The position numbers and the translations under genes are program-made. The notes beneath the pieces were generated by a model. The model had not been told where the DNA came from. It made no database searches and saw only the letters and a list, made by a program, of their open reading frames with translations. A DNA stretch of 64,000 nt from Roseiarcus sp963780825 (GTDB lineage: Bacteria; Pseudomonadota; Alphaproteobacteria; Rhizobiales; Beijerinckiaceae), in assembly GCA_963780825.1 (NCBI GenBank), contig CAWADL010000023.1, positions 186,001-250,000 on the forward strand, in the 5' to 3' direction. Below are positions 8,823 to 19,444 of this stretch, one piece after another. The first letter of the stretch is position 1. Each line of letters begins with the position of its first letter.

Positions 8823-10208
8823 TCAAGCCGCGATCGGCTCGGCGTGGGCGGCGGGTAATTCGAGGGGAAGCGAAACGAGGAAACGGGCGCCTTTGCCGGG
8901 TTCGCTCTCGACGGTTATCGTCCCCCCCATCAGTCCACAAAACCGGGCGCATATGGCAAGGCCCAGCCCAGACCCGCCGAACAGTTTGGCGGTTTCCACC
9001 GAGGCTTGACTGAAGTTCTCGAACAGCCGCGTCTGCTCCAACTTCGAAATGCCGATGCCGGTGTCGGAAACGGCAAAGTCCAACCAATCGCCGTTGGGGG
9101 TCGTGCGCCGCGCCGCCGCTACGGTGATCAGGCCATTGCTGGTGAATTTCGCCGCGTTGCCGATGAGGTTGAGGAGGATCTGGCGGAGCTTGACGGCGTC
9201 GCCCACGGCTTCGCCGATCCGCCCGTGTTTTTGCAAGGTGAGACGGTTTTTCTTCACTTTGACCAGCGCTGCTGAGGTCTCCATAAGTTCGCTCAGCAGG
9301 TCGTCGACGTTGAGCCGATCCCGGTGCAGATCGACCGTATCGCTTTCGATCTTCGCGACGTCGATCACGTCCGTCACCAGCGACAGCAGATGTTTTCCGG
9401 CATTGTTGATGCGCGTCAGATCGGAGCGCTTGACGTCGTTTTCCTGGCTCGCCTCGAGATCCTCGAGCAACAGTTCGCTGTAGCCGATGACGGCGTTGAG
9501 CGGGGTGCGAAGCTCGTGGCTCATGCGCGCCAGAAAGGCCGACTTGCCGCGGCTGGCGCGCTCAGCGACTTCACTGGCCCAGCGTAGCTCCTCAGCGGTG
9601 CTGCGATGCCGCTCCATCTCCTGCTCGAGCTGCGAGCGCTTCGACATAATGGTGGCGTAGAAGTTCGCCATCCACGACATGTAGATGAAGCCGCCGAGCA
9701 CCGAAATCCAACCAACCTGCGCCAGTTTTTCGGTGGGAACGATCTCGGGAAAGCCGATCAACCAATAGGCGATCGCAAAGGCGCCGATATTCGCGCTGAC
9801 CACCAGGGTGACGAGGCGAGGGCGATCAGAGAGGTAGAAGTAGCCGAGCAGCACGGCGACCAGCAGCCACGGCAGGAACGGCGAGCTCGCGCCGCCATAG
9901 TTGAAAGCGCCGAACAACGCGGCGAAAGACAGCAACTGCACCGACAACAGCGCGGCGACATCGAGACGGCGCGTGTATTTGAGAACCAACGGCAGCGTCA
10001 GGAAGGCGAGGATCGCGAACACCAACGTACAGCACGCGACCCCGTGGCTCGGATCGGCGCGCCACAGATAAATGCTGATGGACTGGGAAAGCAGCGGGCC
10101 GGCGATATGAGTGAAAACAAAGTTGCGCCAGACCGGCATTTCGGTCTTGTCGCGCTGGATCTCGGCTGGGATGAACCAGTCGATCCCCCGCAATATCGCC
10201 TCTAGCAT
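8823..10208 (-). CDS. Membrane sensor histidine kinase
   Basis: The product has 461 residues. Residues about 25-195 hold five or six hydrophobic segments without a recognisable periplasmic domain. A short coiled coil leads to the H-box FLARMSHELRTPLNAVIGYS, and the ATPase domain has the N-box LLNLIGNAAKFT, G1 SDTGIGIS, F-box LFENFSQAS and G2 GGSGLGLAI. It is the first gene of a two-gene unit with the receiver-GGDEF-EAL gene and is related over its whole length, including the membrane part, to the kinase encoded divergently at 10430. The pair probably arose by duplication. The signal sensed is unknown. Confidence 0.9.
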   Translation of the reverse strand: MLEAILRGIDWFIPAEIQRDKTEMPVWRNFVFTHIAGPLLSQSISIYLWRADPSHGVACCTLVFAILAFLTLPLVLKYTRRLDVAALLSVQLLSFAALFGAFNYGGASSPFLPWLLVAVLLGYFYLSDRPRLVTLVVSANIGAFAIAYWLIGFPEIVPTEKLAQVGWISVLGGFIYMSWMANFYATIMSKRSQLEQEMERHRSTAEELRWASEVAERASRGKSAFLARMSHELRTPLNAVIGYSELLLEDLEASQENDVKRSDLTRINNAGKHLLSLVTDVIDVAKIESDTVDLHRDRLNVDDLLSELMETSAALVKVKKNRLTLQKHGRIGEAVGDAVKLRQILLNLIGNAAKFTSNGLITVAAARRTTPNGDWLDFAVSDTGIGISKLEQTRLFENFSQASVETAKLFGGSGLGLAICARFCGLMGGTITVESEPGKGARFLVSLPLELPAAHAEPIAA

Positions 10209-10429
10209 GAGAAGCCCCTCAGGCGACTTAAAACGCCTAATCCCAACCGTTAGCTAGTAAAGTCAAAATATTAACGCAGCGTATCCTGTAAAACGGCCAC
10301 GGGGATGCGTTGGGCCGAAAATGCGCGCGGCGGGAGAGGTTCGCGGCGGGAAAGACGGCGAAAGTTGACGATTTTGCAATGTTCACAGGCGAATAAGCTT
10401 GAGGGCGACTCCTACGCGGCGAGCGGGTC
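10209..10429. promoter_or_regulatory. Divergent promoter region between two histidine kinases
   Basis: This 221-base space separates the start codons of two related histidine kinases and must carry both promoters. It is less GC-rich near 10245-10290 than its surroundings. I see no inverted repeat or clear operator in it. Confidence 0.4.
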
Positions 10430-11920
10430 ATGGCATTCTCAAAATTCGTGGATTACTCGACCCGCCTAGCCGACTATTTCATTCCGGCTAGCATAGCAGC
10501 GGATCGTGAAGCCAAGAAGCTTGCGAGAATATTTCTGTACAGTCATATTTTTGGGCCGTTCATCGGCGTGACGGTGCCGTTGGCGATCTACGCCTTGGAT
10601 ACACGGCCCGATTATCGCGAGTTCCTTATACTCGCATCCATTCTGTGTTTTTGGATTTTCCCATTTTTACTGAAATATACAGGGGCTTATAAGACGCTTT
10701 CCACCCTGTCCATTCAGAATCTCATCTCCTGTATTCTCGTGGGTTGCTATTTCTATGGCGGCGTCAGGTCACCCATGTTGGCATGGTTGCTGACGATTCC
10801 TTTGCTGTCCTTCCTTTACGTCGGACCATCGAGGCGGATGCGGTTGGCGCTGATCGGACAGTTCGCGGCCAACGCGATCATATTCTACTGGGCGCATATG
10901 CTGTTTCCGCCTCCGCAGCAGACCATGTCGTTGGTCGCCACCGAGTTGCTGGGGCTCGTTTCTACAACGGCCGCGTCGGTTTACGTGGGGATGATGGCGC
11001 TGTTCTACGCCACAGCCCTGGCCTCGCAGGTTGAACTGAAGACGGAAATCGACGGCCATCTTCGAACCACCTCGGAATTGCTGGCGGCGACAGAATCGGC
11101 GCGACGCTCCAGCGCCGCCAAGAGCGAGTTCATCGCCAAGATGAGCCACGAACTGCGCACGCCGCTGAACGCCGTCATTGGCTACAGCGAGATTCTGCTC
11201 GAAGAAGCCGAGGGCGACAGGGATGTGCAAAGCGCCGAGGATCTCGGCCGTATCCGCCAAGCGGGCGTCCATTTGCTCAAGCTGGTTAACGAAATTCTCG
11301 ATTTGTCGCGCATTGAAGCCGGCAGAATGGAGATCTCGGAAGAGCTCGCCGACTGCGGCGATCTGTTGCGATCGATTGCGCTTCGTTATGAAACGGCGGC
11401 GCATGAGAACGGCAACCAAATTCTGGTCGAGGCCGAAAGCGCGTCCGGCGCCCTGATCGTCGATGTCGCAAAACTGCGGCAGGTGCTGGAGGAAATCATC
11501 GAGAATGCGATCGCCTTCACCAAGGACGGTCGGGTCACGATTTCGGCTCTGCGCAAGGACGGCGACGTTTGCGTGACCGTTACGGATACAGGATGCGGCA
11601 TTGCGCCGGAGCGATTGGACGGCTTTTTCGAACGGCTGGAAACGGTGGAGGAGGCCGACCAGCGGCCGGCGGGCGCCGGAGTCGGGCTGCTGCTTTGCAA
11701 GCGGCTCTGCGAGCTTATTGGTTCAACGCTCACGCTCGAGAGCGTGCAGGGCCGGGGCACGAGCTTTACGATCACGCTTCCCGGTAGAGCCGAAGAGGTC
11801 GAGGCGCTGGAGCGCGCCGAAGATGGTCGCCGCCAGCTCAGTGCTGTCGCCGAGCGCGTCAAACAGGCCAAACAACTAGATGAAGGGGCCGGCGGTCATG
11901 CGCAAAGTGCTGTTGGTTGA
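10430..11920 (+). CDS. Membrane sensor histidine kinase, paralogue
   Basis: The product has 496 residues and the same plan as the divergent kinase: a short cytoplasmic start (DYFIPASIAADREAK, compare DWFIPAEIQRDK), about six membrane segments to residue 200, the H-box FIAKMSHELRTPLNAVIGYS, and an ATPase domain with ENAIAFTKDG, VTDTGCGIAPE and GAGVGLLLCKRL. The F-box region (FFERLETVEEA) is weaker than in the sister protein. A 40-residue tail follows the ATPase domain and overlaps the start of the response regulator gene by 23 bases, so the two are translated together and likely form one phosphorelay. Confidence 0.9.
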   Translation: MAFSKFVDYSTRLADYFIPASIAADREAKKLARIFLYSHIFGPFIGVTVPLAIYALDTRPDYREFLILASILCFWIFPFLLKYTGAYKTLSTLSIQNLISCILVGCYFYGGVRSPMLAWLLTIPLLSFLYVGPSRRMRLALIGQFAANAIIFYWAHMLFPPPQQTMSLVATELLGLVSTTAASVYVGMMALFYATALASQVELKTEIDGHLRTTSELLAATESARRSSAAKSEFIAKMSHELRTPLNAVIGYSEILLEEAEGDRDVQSAEDLGRIRQAGVHLLKLVNEILDLSRIEAGRMEISEELADCGDLLRSIALRYETAAHENGNQILVEAESASGALIVDVAKLRQVLEEIIENAIAFTKDGRVTISALRKDGDVCVTVTDTGCGIAPERLDGFFERLETVEEADQRPAGAGVGLLLCKRLCELIGSTLTLESVQGRGTSFTITLPGRAEEVEALERAEDGRRQLSAVAERVKQAKQLDEGAGGHAQSAVG

Positions 11921-12296
11921 GGACAACGAAGCCAATAGGGACATGCTCAGCCGCCGTCTGATGCGCCATGATTTTGAGGTCGTGTGCGCGGTCGATGGTC
12001 CGGCGGGAGTCGCGGCGGCGTTGCGGGAGTTGCCTGATATCATCCTGATGGACGTCGCGCTCGGGGCGATGGACGGATGGGAGGCGACGCGGCTTATCAA
12101 AGAGGCGCCGCAGACCGCCAGCATTCCGGTGATCGCGCTGACCGCGCATGCGCTGCAAAGCGATCGGGCCAAGAGCGTTGAGGTCGGCTGCGCCGATTTC
12201 GACACCAAGCCTGTCGACATGCGGCGGCTGTTGCAGAAGATCAACGTTTGTTTGGAGGCTGTCGCGGCGGCGGAGCTTATCTCTGTCGCGTCCTAG
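11898..12296 (+). CDS. Single-domain response regulator, DivK-like
   Basis: The 132-residue product is one receiver domain: acidic pocket VEDNEANRD, phospho-acceptor aspartate in ILMDVALGAMDGWEAT, threonine in IALTAHAL and lysine in TKPVD. There is no output domain, so it works through protein contact, as DivK or CheY types do. ATG 11898 is chosen because the core begins directly there (MRKVLLVEDN) with GAAGGGG upstream; an earlier in-frame ATG at 11880 would only add six residues. The overlap with the kinase gene indicates coupled translation. Confidence 0.88.
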   Translation: MRKVLLVEDNEANRDMLSRRLMRHDFEVVCAVDGPAGVAAALRELPDIILMDVALGAMDGWEATRLIKEAPQTASIPVIALTAHALQSDRAKSVEVGCADFDTKPVDMRRLLQKINVCLEAVAAAELISVAS

Positions 12297-12304
12297 CCGC
12301 CCTC

Positions 12305-12414
12305 CGTCATTGCGAGCGAAGCGCGGCAATCCAGCGTCGTGAGATCGTCTGCCAGCCGGAAAGGGCGCCTGCAGCCGCCTGGATTGCCGCGTCGCTTCGC
12401 TCCTCGCAATGACG
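12305..12414. repeat. R3-family inverted repeat
   Basis: The ends CGTCATTGCGAG and CTCGCAATGACG are reverse complements, with GCGCGGCAATCCAG and CTGGATTGCCGCG as inner arms. It fills the space between two converging genes, 8 bases after the response regulator stop and 17 before the gshA stop. The GTCATTGCGAGCGAAGCGAAGCAATCC type is known from many proteobacterial genomes. Confidence 0.85.
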
Positions 12415-12431
12415 ATGGCCGACCGGCGCGA

Positions 12432-13802
12432 TCAAATACGCGCCTCGTCAAACACCGGCGCGACCGAGCGCTTCCACGGTCCTTCGAAAAGATCGAGCCA
12501 CGCGCGAGCTGGTTCGCGCCCGGTTTCGACAATCCGATAGAGCGGGTCGAGATACTGCGTTTCGTCGCGTCCCGCCGCATTGCGGCGGGCGCGCCGCGCC
12601 AGGCCGGCTCGCGCCAAATCCAGCATGTCGCGCGCGATCTCGCGCGCCGCTCGGCCCCCAACCCGCGCCGCGAGTCCAAGCCGGGGCGCCGTGTCGCGCA
12701 ACGCTTGCCGCTCTTCGGGCGTCCAGCCGCGGATGAGTTCGCTCGCGCCCTCGAGCGCGGCCGCGTCGTAGTAGAGCCCCGTCAGCAGCGCGGATTGTGC
12801 GACAATGCGGTCCGGCGGCCCGACATCGGCGCCGCGCATCTCCAGGTAGCGCTTCAGGCGCACCTCGGGAAAGATCGTCGAGAGGTGATTGGCCCAATCG
12901 GACACGGTCGCCTTTTCGCCGGGCAGCGCTGCGAGCTTACCTTGCATCAGATCGCGGAAGCTGGCGCCGGCGACGTCGTGATAGGTCGAGCCGCGCTTGA
13001 CGAAATACATGGGCACGTCGAGCGCAAAGTCGGTGTACCGCTCGAACCCCATTCCGGGCTCGAATGCGAACGGCAACATGCCGGTGCGATTGCGGTCGGT
13101 GTCGCGCCAAATCTCGGAGCGCGCGGATAACATCCCATTCGGCGCGCCGTCGGTGAAGGGCGAATTGGCGAACAGGCCGGTCATCACCGGCTGCAACGCC
13201 AGCCCGACGCGCAGCTTGACGACCATGTCGGCTTCGCTCGCGTAATCGAGGTTCGCCTGCGATGTCGCGGTCCGATACATCATGTCGAGCCCGCGCGAGC
13301 CGACCTTCGGCATGTAGTCGGTCATGATGCGATAGCGGCTTTTCGGCATCCGCGGCGTTTCGGAGAGCCGCCACTGCGGGCTCATGCCGAGCGAGAGAAA
13401 GCCGATGCCCAGGGGCTCCGCGACGGCGTGCGCGGCGTCGAGATGCGCGCGAAGCTCGTCGACCAGCGCATGAATATCGCCGTGTTGGGCGCCGGAGAGT
13501 TCGTACTGGCCGCCGGGCTCCAGCGAAATCGCGCCGCCACCCTTCGCGTCGAACAGCCCAATCAGCCGGCCGTCATCCTCGATCGCCTCCCAGCCCAGCC
13601 GGGTTCGCATCCCCTCAAGGAGCGCGCGGATGCCGCGCTCGCCTTCGTAGGGGACCGGCGCATGGTCGGCCACGTAGAACGGGATCTTTTCGTGTTCGGA
13701 TCCGACCTTGAAGTCCGCGGGCGCTTTGGCGCCCGCCTCGAACCAATCGACGAGGTCTCGCCGGTCGTTGACCGGTTCCGCGTCGGTGACATCCCTCGCC
13801 AT
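12432..13802 (-). CDS. gshA: Glutamate-cysteine ligase, plant type
   Basis: The 456-residue enzyme forms gamma-glutamylcysteine, the first step to glutathione. Its sequence is of the plant/alphaproteobacterial class: KVGSEHEKIPF near the start, GGGAISLEPGGQYELSGA in the glutamate site, SLGMSPQWRLSETPRMPKSRYRIM, and the later ANSPFTDGAPNG and YFVKRGSTYHDV blocks. Length and order are normal. The ATG at 13802 fits the family start. Downstream on the same strand is only the R3 repeat; upstream is a DUF937 gene 86 bases away, with no obvious link. Confidence 0.93.
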   Translation of the reverse strand: MARDVTDAEPVNDRRDLVDWFEAGAKAPADFKVGSEHEKIPFYVADHAPVPYEGERGIRALLEGMRTRLGWEAIEDDGRLIGLFDAKGGGAISLEPGGQYELSGAQHGDIHALVDELRAHLDAAHAVAEPLGIGFLSLGMSPQWRLSETPRMPKSRYRIMTDYMPKVGSRGLDMMYRTATSQANLDYASEADMVVKLRVGLALQPVMTGLFANSPFTDGAPNGMLSARSEIWRDTDRNRTGMLPFAFEPGMGFERYTDFALDVPMYFVKRGSTYHDVAGASFRDLMQGKLAALPGEKATVSDWANHLSTIFPEVRLKRYLEMRGADVGPPDRIVAQSALLTGLYYDAAALEGASELIRGWTPEERQALRDTAPRLGLAARVGGRAAREIARDMLDLARAGLARRARRNAAGRDETQYLDPLYRIVETGREPARAWLDLFEGPWKRSVAPVFDEARI

Positions 13803-13887
13803 GCAAAGTCCCGCTCACCGCCCTCCCGGCGGACGGCCCTAGATAGGGGCGAGGCGCCGACAACGCAATGAAGCCGCCCGACAGGCG

Positions 13888-14511
13888 CTATTTCGGCAAG
13901 ATTTCGTCCAGCGCCTGCTGATGGCCCGCCGATACGGGGACGCCCGGCTGGAACATGTTGATCAGCGAGGACAGGCCGGATTGCCCATCGCCGCTCTGGC
14001 CGCTCAGCGCCCCCTCTACGGCGGATACGATGGACCCAAACAGGCCGCCGCCGCCGCTAGGCGCGGCCCCGCCCTGATTGAGCACGGCCCCTTGCCCCTG
14101 CGTCTGCATGGCGTGGGACAATCCGCCCATCGCGATCGAGGCGACCGCCGGCAACAGGCTGGCGATGATCTGCGGATCGATGCCGGAGACGCGGGAAATC
14201 TGCTGCCCGATCTGCGCGGTGACTCCGGGGCCCCCAAAAATCTGGCCAAGTGCGCCGCCGCCGGCGTCCACGGCGGCGCCCGTCTGCGAGGGGTCGGCGT
14301 AGGAGCCGGTATGGGCGCCGCTGCCGATCTCCGAGACCACATTGCCGAGCGAGCCAGGGTTTTGCGCCGCGCGCTGCAATCCATGCGAAAGCGCGGGGAT
14401 GATCGCCTGCAGAGCGCTTTGTGTCTGCTCGGGCGACAGCCCGAACTGGTTGGCGAGATTTTGCAGCGCGCCGCCGCCCTGCGCACTTTGGATGATGTCG
14501 TTCAGCGTCAT
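13888..14511 (-). CDS. DUF937 (YidB-like) protein
   Basis: The 207-residue protein begins MTLNDIIQSAQGGGALQNLA and contains the DUF937 pattern of short helices with FGLSPEQTQSALQAIIPALSHGLQ, then glycine-rich linkers (PSGGGGLFGSIVSAVEGALSG) and a C-terminal YidB-like piece (SSLINMFQPGVPVSAGHQQALDEIL). No signal peptide or membrane segment is evident. The function of the family is unknown. The gene stands alone between gshA and the MATE gene, all on the same strand. Confidence 0.8.
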   Translation of the reverse strand: MTLNDIIQSAQGGGALQNLANQFGLSPEQTQSALQAIIPALSHGLQRAAQNPGSLGNVVSEIGSGAHTGSYADPSQTGAAVDAGGGALGQIFGGPGVTAQIGQQISRVSGIDPQIIASLLPAVASIAMGGLSHAMQTQGQGAVLNQGGAAPSGGGGLFGSIVSAVEGALSGQSGDGQSGLSSLINMFQPGVPVSAGHQQALDEILPK

Positions 14512-14586
14512 AGTCCGGACCTCCCGTTTCCGTTGGGACTTAGCCCGCTTTCGTTAAGCGGGGCAAATTACCAGACAGGCGCCGGG

Positions 14587-14684
14587 TGTGGCCGCAGTCG
14601 TTGACCGCGGTCGAAGTGAGATCGCGGCTATCCGGCAAGGCTTCGATCTCGGCGCCCTCCGCGGTCAGCGACCGCGGCTACAGG
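14587..14684. repeat. R2-family bipartite element
   Basis: A left end TGTGGCCGCAGTCGTTGACC plus GCGGTC and a right end CCGCGGTCAGCGACCGCGG plus CTACAG are inverted relative to each other, with about 47 bases of unlike sequence between. The right end contains the TAG stop codon of the MATE gene on the minus strand. Confidence 0.8.
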
Positions 14685-16042
14685 GCGGGTTTTGCGTCCC
14701 TGGCGAGACGGCCGACGAGGAAATAAGCCGTCGCCACGCTGCCGAGGCCGAAGATCATCGAGCCGCAGACGATGCCGGTCATGGCGCCGGGCACGCCGGC
14801 GAGCTTTGCGCCGATCAGCACAAACGGAATCGTGCCGAGCGTCGCGCGTCCCCAATTGAACAGCATCGCCATCAGGGCGAAGCCCAGATTGTTGAACGCG
14901 GTGTTGGCGACGAACAGGCAGGTGATGAACACCCAGGCGATCGCGCCATATCTACAAAACAACATCACGAAATTCGCGCTGTCGCCGGTGGCCGCGAACG
15001 CGCTGACGACGAGCGGCGCCGCCAGCGCCAGCGCCGCCCAGGCGACCAGCGAGTAGCCGACCGCCAGGATGAAAGAATTGGTCAGCGCGCGCCGCACGCG
15101 CGGCATCAGGCGCGCGCCGTAGTTCTGGCCGATGATCGGACCGATCGAGCCTGTGAGCGCGAAGATGACGCCGAAGGCCAGGGGAATGACCCGGTCGACA
15201 ATGGCGCCGCCGGCCACGGTGGCTTCCCCGAGATCGGACCAGACGCGGGTGACATAGATCGCCGATACCGGCGTCGCGAGATTGGCGAGGATTGAGGGCA
15301 GGCCGATGCCCATCAGCGGACGAAAATCGCGGCCGAGCGCGGCGAAGCTCGGCCGCCCCACGAGATCATGCACGCGCACGGCGCCGTTGAGGCCGACGGC
15401 GAGGAAGACCAGGCGCGAAATGAGCGTCGCCCAGGCCGCGCCGTAGACGCCGAGGCCGAGGCCGAAAATGAGCAGCGGGTCGGTGAAGGCGGTGATGATC
15501 CCGCCGGAAAGGGTGACATACATAGCGCGGCGGGCGTCGCCGCAGGCGCGCAGGATGCCGGAACAGGCCATGCCGAGACCCATCGGGATGTTGGCGGGAA
15601 TGATGATCGCCAACAGGCCGCTGGCCACCACGCGGGCGTCGCCCCTGGCGTGCATGAAGCGGTCGAGCGCGGCGTCGCGATACCACCACAGGATCGCGGA
15701 TAGCACTAGCGTCGTGAGCGTCGTCAGCAACAATCCGGAAGCGGCGATGCGGCGCGCTCGCGGTCGGTCGCCGGCGCCGAGCGCGCGGGAAACCATGGCG
15801 GAAATCGAGATCGTCAGCCCGATATTGACCGACATGAGGACGAAGGAGAGCTGGCTCGCATAGCCAACCGCGGCCTTGTAGCTGTCGACGCCGAGCCGCG
15901 AGACCCAGAACAGCGACAGCACGTCGACGGCGAAGATCGCGATCAGGCCGATCGAGCCGGTCGCGGTCATCACCGCGACGTGGCGCATCAGATTGCCTTG
16001 CGTGAACAGGGGCGCGTGATGACGCGCGGCGGCGGTGGACAC
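14678..16042 (-). CDS. MATE family efflux transporter
   Basis: The product has 454 residues with about twelve membrane segments in two similar halves, the MATE pattern for proton- or sodium-driven export of cationic drugs and metabolites. Typical pieces are the early FWVSRLGVDSYKAAVG, GAGDRPRARR after segment 3, PANIPMGLGMACSGILRACGD and TGSIGPIIGQNYGA. It starts with GTG at 16042. The stop codon lies inside an R2 repeat, which suggests that insertion of the repeat may have set the present C-terminus (ARDAKPAL). Substrate unknown. Confidence 0.88.
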   Translation of the reverse strand: MSTAAARHHAPLFTQGNLMRHVAVMTATGSIGLIAIFAVDVLSLFWVSRLGVDSYKAAVGYASQLSFVLMSVNIGLTISISAMVSRALGAGDRPRARRIAASGLLLTTLTTLVLSAILWWYRDAALDRFMHARGDARVVASGLLAIIIPANIPMGLGMACSGILRACGDARRAMYVTLSGGIITAFTDPLLIFGLGLGVYGAAWATLISRLVFLAVGLNGAVRVHDLVGRPSFAALGRDFRPLMGIGLPSILANLATPVSAIYVTRVWSDLGEATVAGGAIVDRVIPLAFGVIFALTGSIGPIIGQNYGARLMPRVRRALTNSFILAVGYSLVAWAALALAAPLVVSAFAATGDSANFVMLFCRYGAIAWVFITCLFVANTAFNNLGFALMAMLFNWGRATLGTIPFVLIGAKLAGVPGAMTGIVCGSMIFGLGSVATAYFLVGRLARDAKPAL

Positions 16043-16126
16043 TAGACCTCGCGGGGGCTTGCGGAGGCGCGCTTTTAGGCGGCGGCGGGCGCGGGCGCCA
16101 GAACAAAAGCGGCGCGGTCGTCTTCC

Positions 16127-16208
16127 TTAGTGTCGTCGTGAAAACCTTCGCGCCTTTGTGGTGAAGCTTTTCACCACCAAGACACAAAGGGAGTCACTAA
16201 GGCACAAG
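16127..16208. repeat. R5-family inverted repeat
   Basis: The arms CCTTAGTG...GTGGTGAA and TTCACCACCAAG...CACTAAGG form a long hairpin centred on AAGCTT near 16167. The end lies 1 base before the thiolase stop. A second copy is at 63196. Repeats of this CTTTGTG/GGTGGTGAA type are widespread in bacteria. Confidence 0.8.
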
Positions 16209-16209
16209 G

Positions 16210-17383
<1,174 letters not shown>

Positions 17384-17545
17384 GCGTTCGCTCCCTGATC
17401 TGCGTTGCCTTTTCATAGCGGGGAAGAGCCTGTGGCGGCAAGGCGCGACGGCTTAGGTTCGGACAGGTCGCATGGAGCCGTTTTCAACACCTTGCGTGCG
17501 TTCCCGTGTCCCGTCGTATTTTAGAGAGAACCGCCCGCGCCGCGA

Positions 17546-17674
17546 ACTCCCTCCCCCCTTGTGGGGGAGGGCCGGGGAGGGGGGTAGTCGCAAGCGGCGC
17601 CCTTTCTGATAAGCTTCATCCAAGCTGAACCGCCCCCTCCCTTGCCCTCCCCCACAAGGCGGGGAGGGGACGGC
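17546..17674. repeat. R4-family inverted repeat
   Basis: C-rich and G-rich arms (CTCCCTCCCCC, GGGGGAGGG, then CCTCCC and GGGGAGGGG) mirror each other around about 50 unlike bases. It lies between the diverging thiolase and serine hydrolase genes. A second copy is at 62465. Confidence 0.8.
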
Positions 17675-17719
17675 GGGCCGTCGATCACCGAACCCTAGCG
17701 CGTGTGGAAAGTGACGTTG

Positions 17720-19291
17720 ATGCGCGGCCAAAAACCTCTCGTCGCAATCGTGGCGTTGAACCTCGGCGCTTTGCTTTTCTTTGTTTGGTTTAACTACGCG
17801 CACGCGGAGAGCCCGGATCAGCCCGTTTGGCCCACCAAACAATGGCAGACGTCTATACCCGAAGAACAGGGCATGGATGCATCGGAACTCGCTTCTTTAG
17901 TTGCTTTCGGAGAAACACACAGCTTCGACAGTCTGCTCGTGGTTCGTCACGGTCGAATTGTCACTGAGGCATATTACGCGCCCTTCACGGCGGATGTTCC
18001 TCACGAGATCTATTCCGCCACCAAGTCCTTTACGGGTACTTTGGTTGGAATGGCCTATAAGGACGGCCTGCTCGACCGCCTCGATCACCCCATGCTGGAC
18101 TTTTTCGCCGATCGCCAAATCGCTGATGTCGATGAACGAAAGAAAGCCATCACCGTTCAGAACCTTCTGGACATGACCTCTGGTTTTGACTGGTCGCAAG
18201 GATTCGAAGGCGGCAAGGAGAAGACGCGGGTCGAGATGGATCACAGCGCCAACTGGACGCAATTTATCCTCGATCGCCCGATGGCGCACGCGCCAGGCGA
18301 GGTCTACAACTACAGCAACGGCGACCCGCACCTGCTCTCAGCCATCATCACCAAGCTTACAGGCAAAGCCGCCGAAGACTATGCCAAGGAAAAGCTGTTT
18401 GATCCGCTGGGAATCACGACTTGGACATGGGGCCGCGATCCCCAGGGTTTTACCAGGGGAGCCGAATTCCTGAGCTTGCTGACGCGGGATATGGCGAAGT
18501 TCGGCTACCTGTATTTGCGCCACGGCGAATGGGAGGGAAAACGTCTTCTTCCGGTTGGTTGGGCGGATGTCATGAACCACGCAACAATCAACATGCGCGC
18601 CACATATGATCCCAACCAGCGCTACTCCGATCTATTTTGGGTCTTTCCCGGCGGACGCACTTTCATGGCGAACGGCCTGCGCGGCCAGAATATAGCAGTG
18701 TTTCCTGAGCTCGATATTGTGGTGGCGGTGACGGCCCGCAAGTACGTCTCGCAATTCGCCCTGATCGAAGGCATTTACGCAGCGGTTAAATCCGAGTCGG
18801 CGCTCCCGCCAAACCCGAGCGCCGCCGTGCGGCTTGCCAATGCAGTCAAGGACGCTGCGATCGAAAAACCCACCCCTGTCGGCCTAACGCCGGAAATGGC
18901 GGCATCTCTCTCGGGAAAGGCCTACAAATTTCTGGATAACGCGCTCGGGTTGAAATCGCTTACTCTGTTCTTGAACGTTCCTGATCCGCATGTTGAATAC
19001 GAAATACAGACGCAAAATCCAGACAGCCCTCTGGTCAAATACAATAGTCGCATCGGACTTGACGGGCTCTATCGCGCGGGGCCGCCGGTGATCTCCAATG
19101 ACAAGGTGCGCCGCATCCCGATCGCAAAAGGAACATGGTTGGACGGGCAGACATTCAGAATCGACTCGCAGGATGTGGGATACGGCGCACAGCGCAAGTA
19201 TCTGCTGTCCTTCAACGGCGTGAAGCTCAATCTTCGCCGCACGGACGAGGACGGCCGAGAAGTCTCCGTTGATGGCGAACAGGGCGAGTAG
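17720..19291 (+). CDS. Beta-lactamase-family serine hydrolase, exported
   Basis: About 523 residues: an N-terminal signal or anchor (LVAIVALNLGALLFFVWFNY, then AHA), followed by a class C beta-lactamase/esterase fold with the catalytic serine-lysine pair in SATKS and the tyrosine in YNYSNGD. The third motif may be GLRGQN. ATG 17720 is preferred to GTG 17702 because GGAAAG precedes it. Residues after 380 form an extra C-terminal domain. It probably hydrolyses an ester, amide or D-peptide in the periplasm. G+C is visibly lower than in neighbours, consistent with a different origin. No partner gene is near. Confidence 0.82.
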   Translation: MRGQKPLVAIVALNLGALLFFVWFNYAHAESPDQPVWPTKQWQTSIPEEQGMDASELASLVAFGETHSFDSLLVVRHGRIVTEAYYAPFTADVPHEIYSATKSFTGTLVGMAYKDGLLDRLDHPMLDFFADRQIADVDERKKAITVQNLLDMTSGFDWSQGFEGGKEKTRVEMDHSANWTQFILDRPMAHAPGEVYNYSNGDPHLLSAIITKLTGKAAEDYAKEKLFDPLGITTWTWGRDPQGFTRGAEFLSLLTRDMAKFGYLYLRHGEWEGKRLLPVGWADVMNHATINMRATYDPNQRYSDLFWVFPGGRTFMANGLRGQNIAVFPELDIVVAVTARKYVSQFALIEGIYAAVKSESALPPNPSAAVRLANAVKDAAIEKPTPVGLTPEMAASLSGKAYKFLDNALGLKSLTLFLNVPDPHVEYEIQTQNPDSPLVKYNSRIGLDGLYRAGPPVISNDKVRRIPIAKGTWLDGQTFRIDSQDVGYGAQRKYLLSFNGVKLNLRRTDEDGREVSVDGEQGE

Positions 19292-19444
19292 CTACGACCC
19301 AAGATCGGCGCGGCGTGCCGCGCGACGAACCGCCGCGACTGTGGACGCCTTTCCCGCCCCGCGGTACGACCGCGCTGAAGCGTAAACGAAACGTCAAGAG
19401 ACGCGCGCCAATCTGCGCCAAAATTCGAATGGGGTTCCACACGA

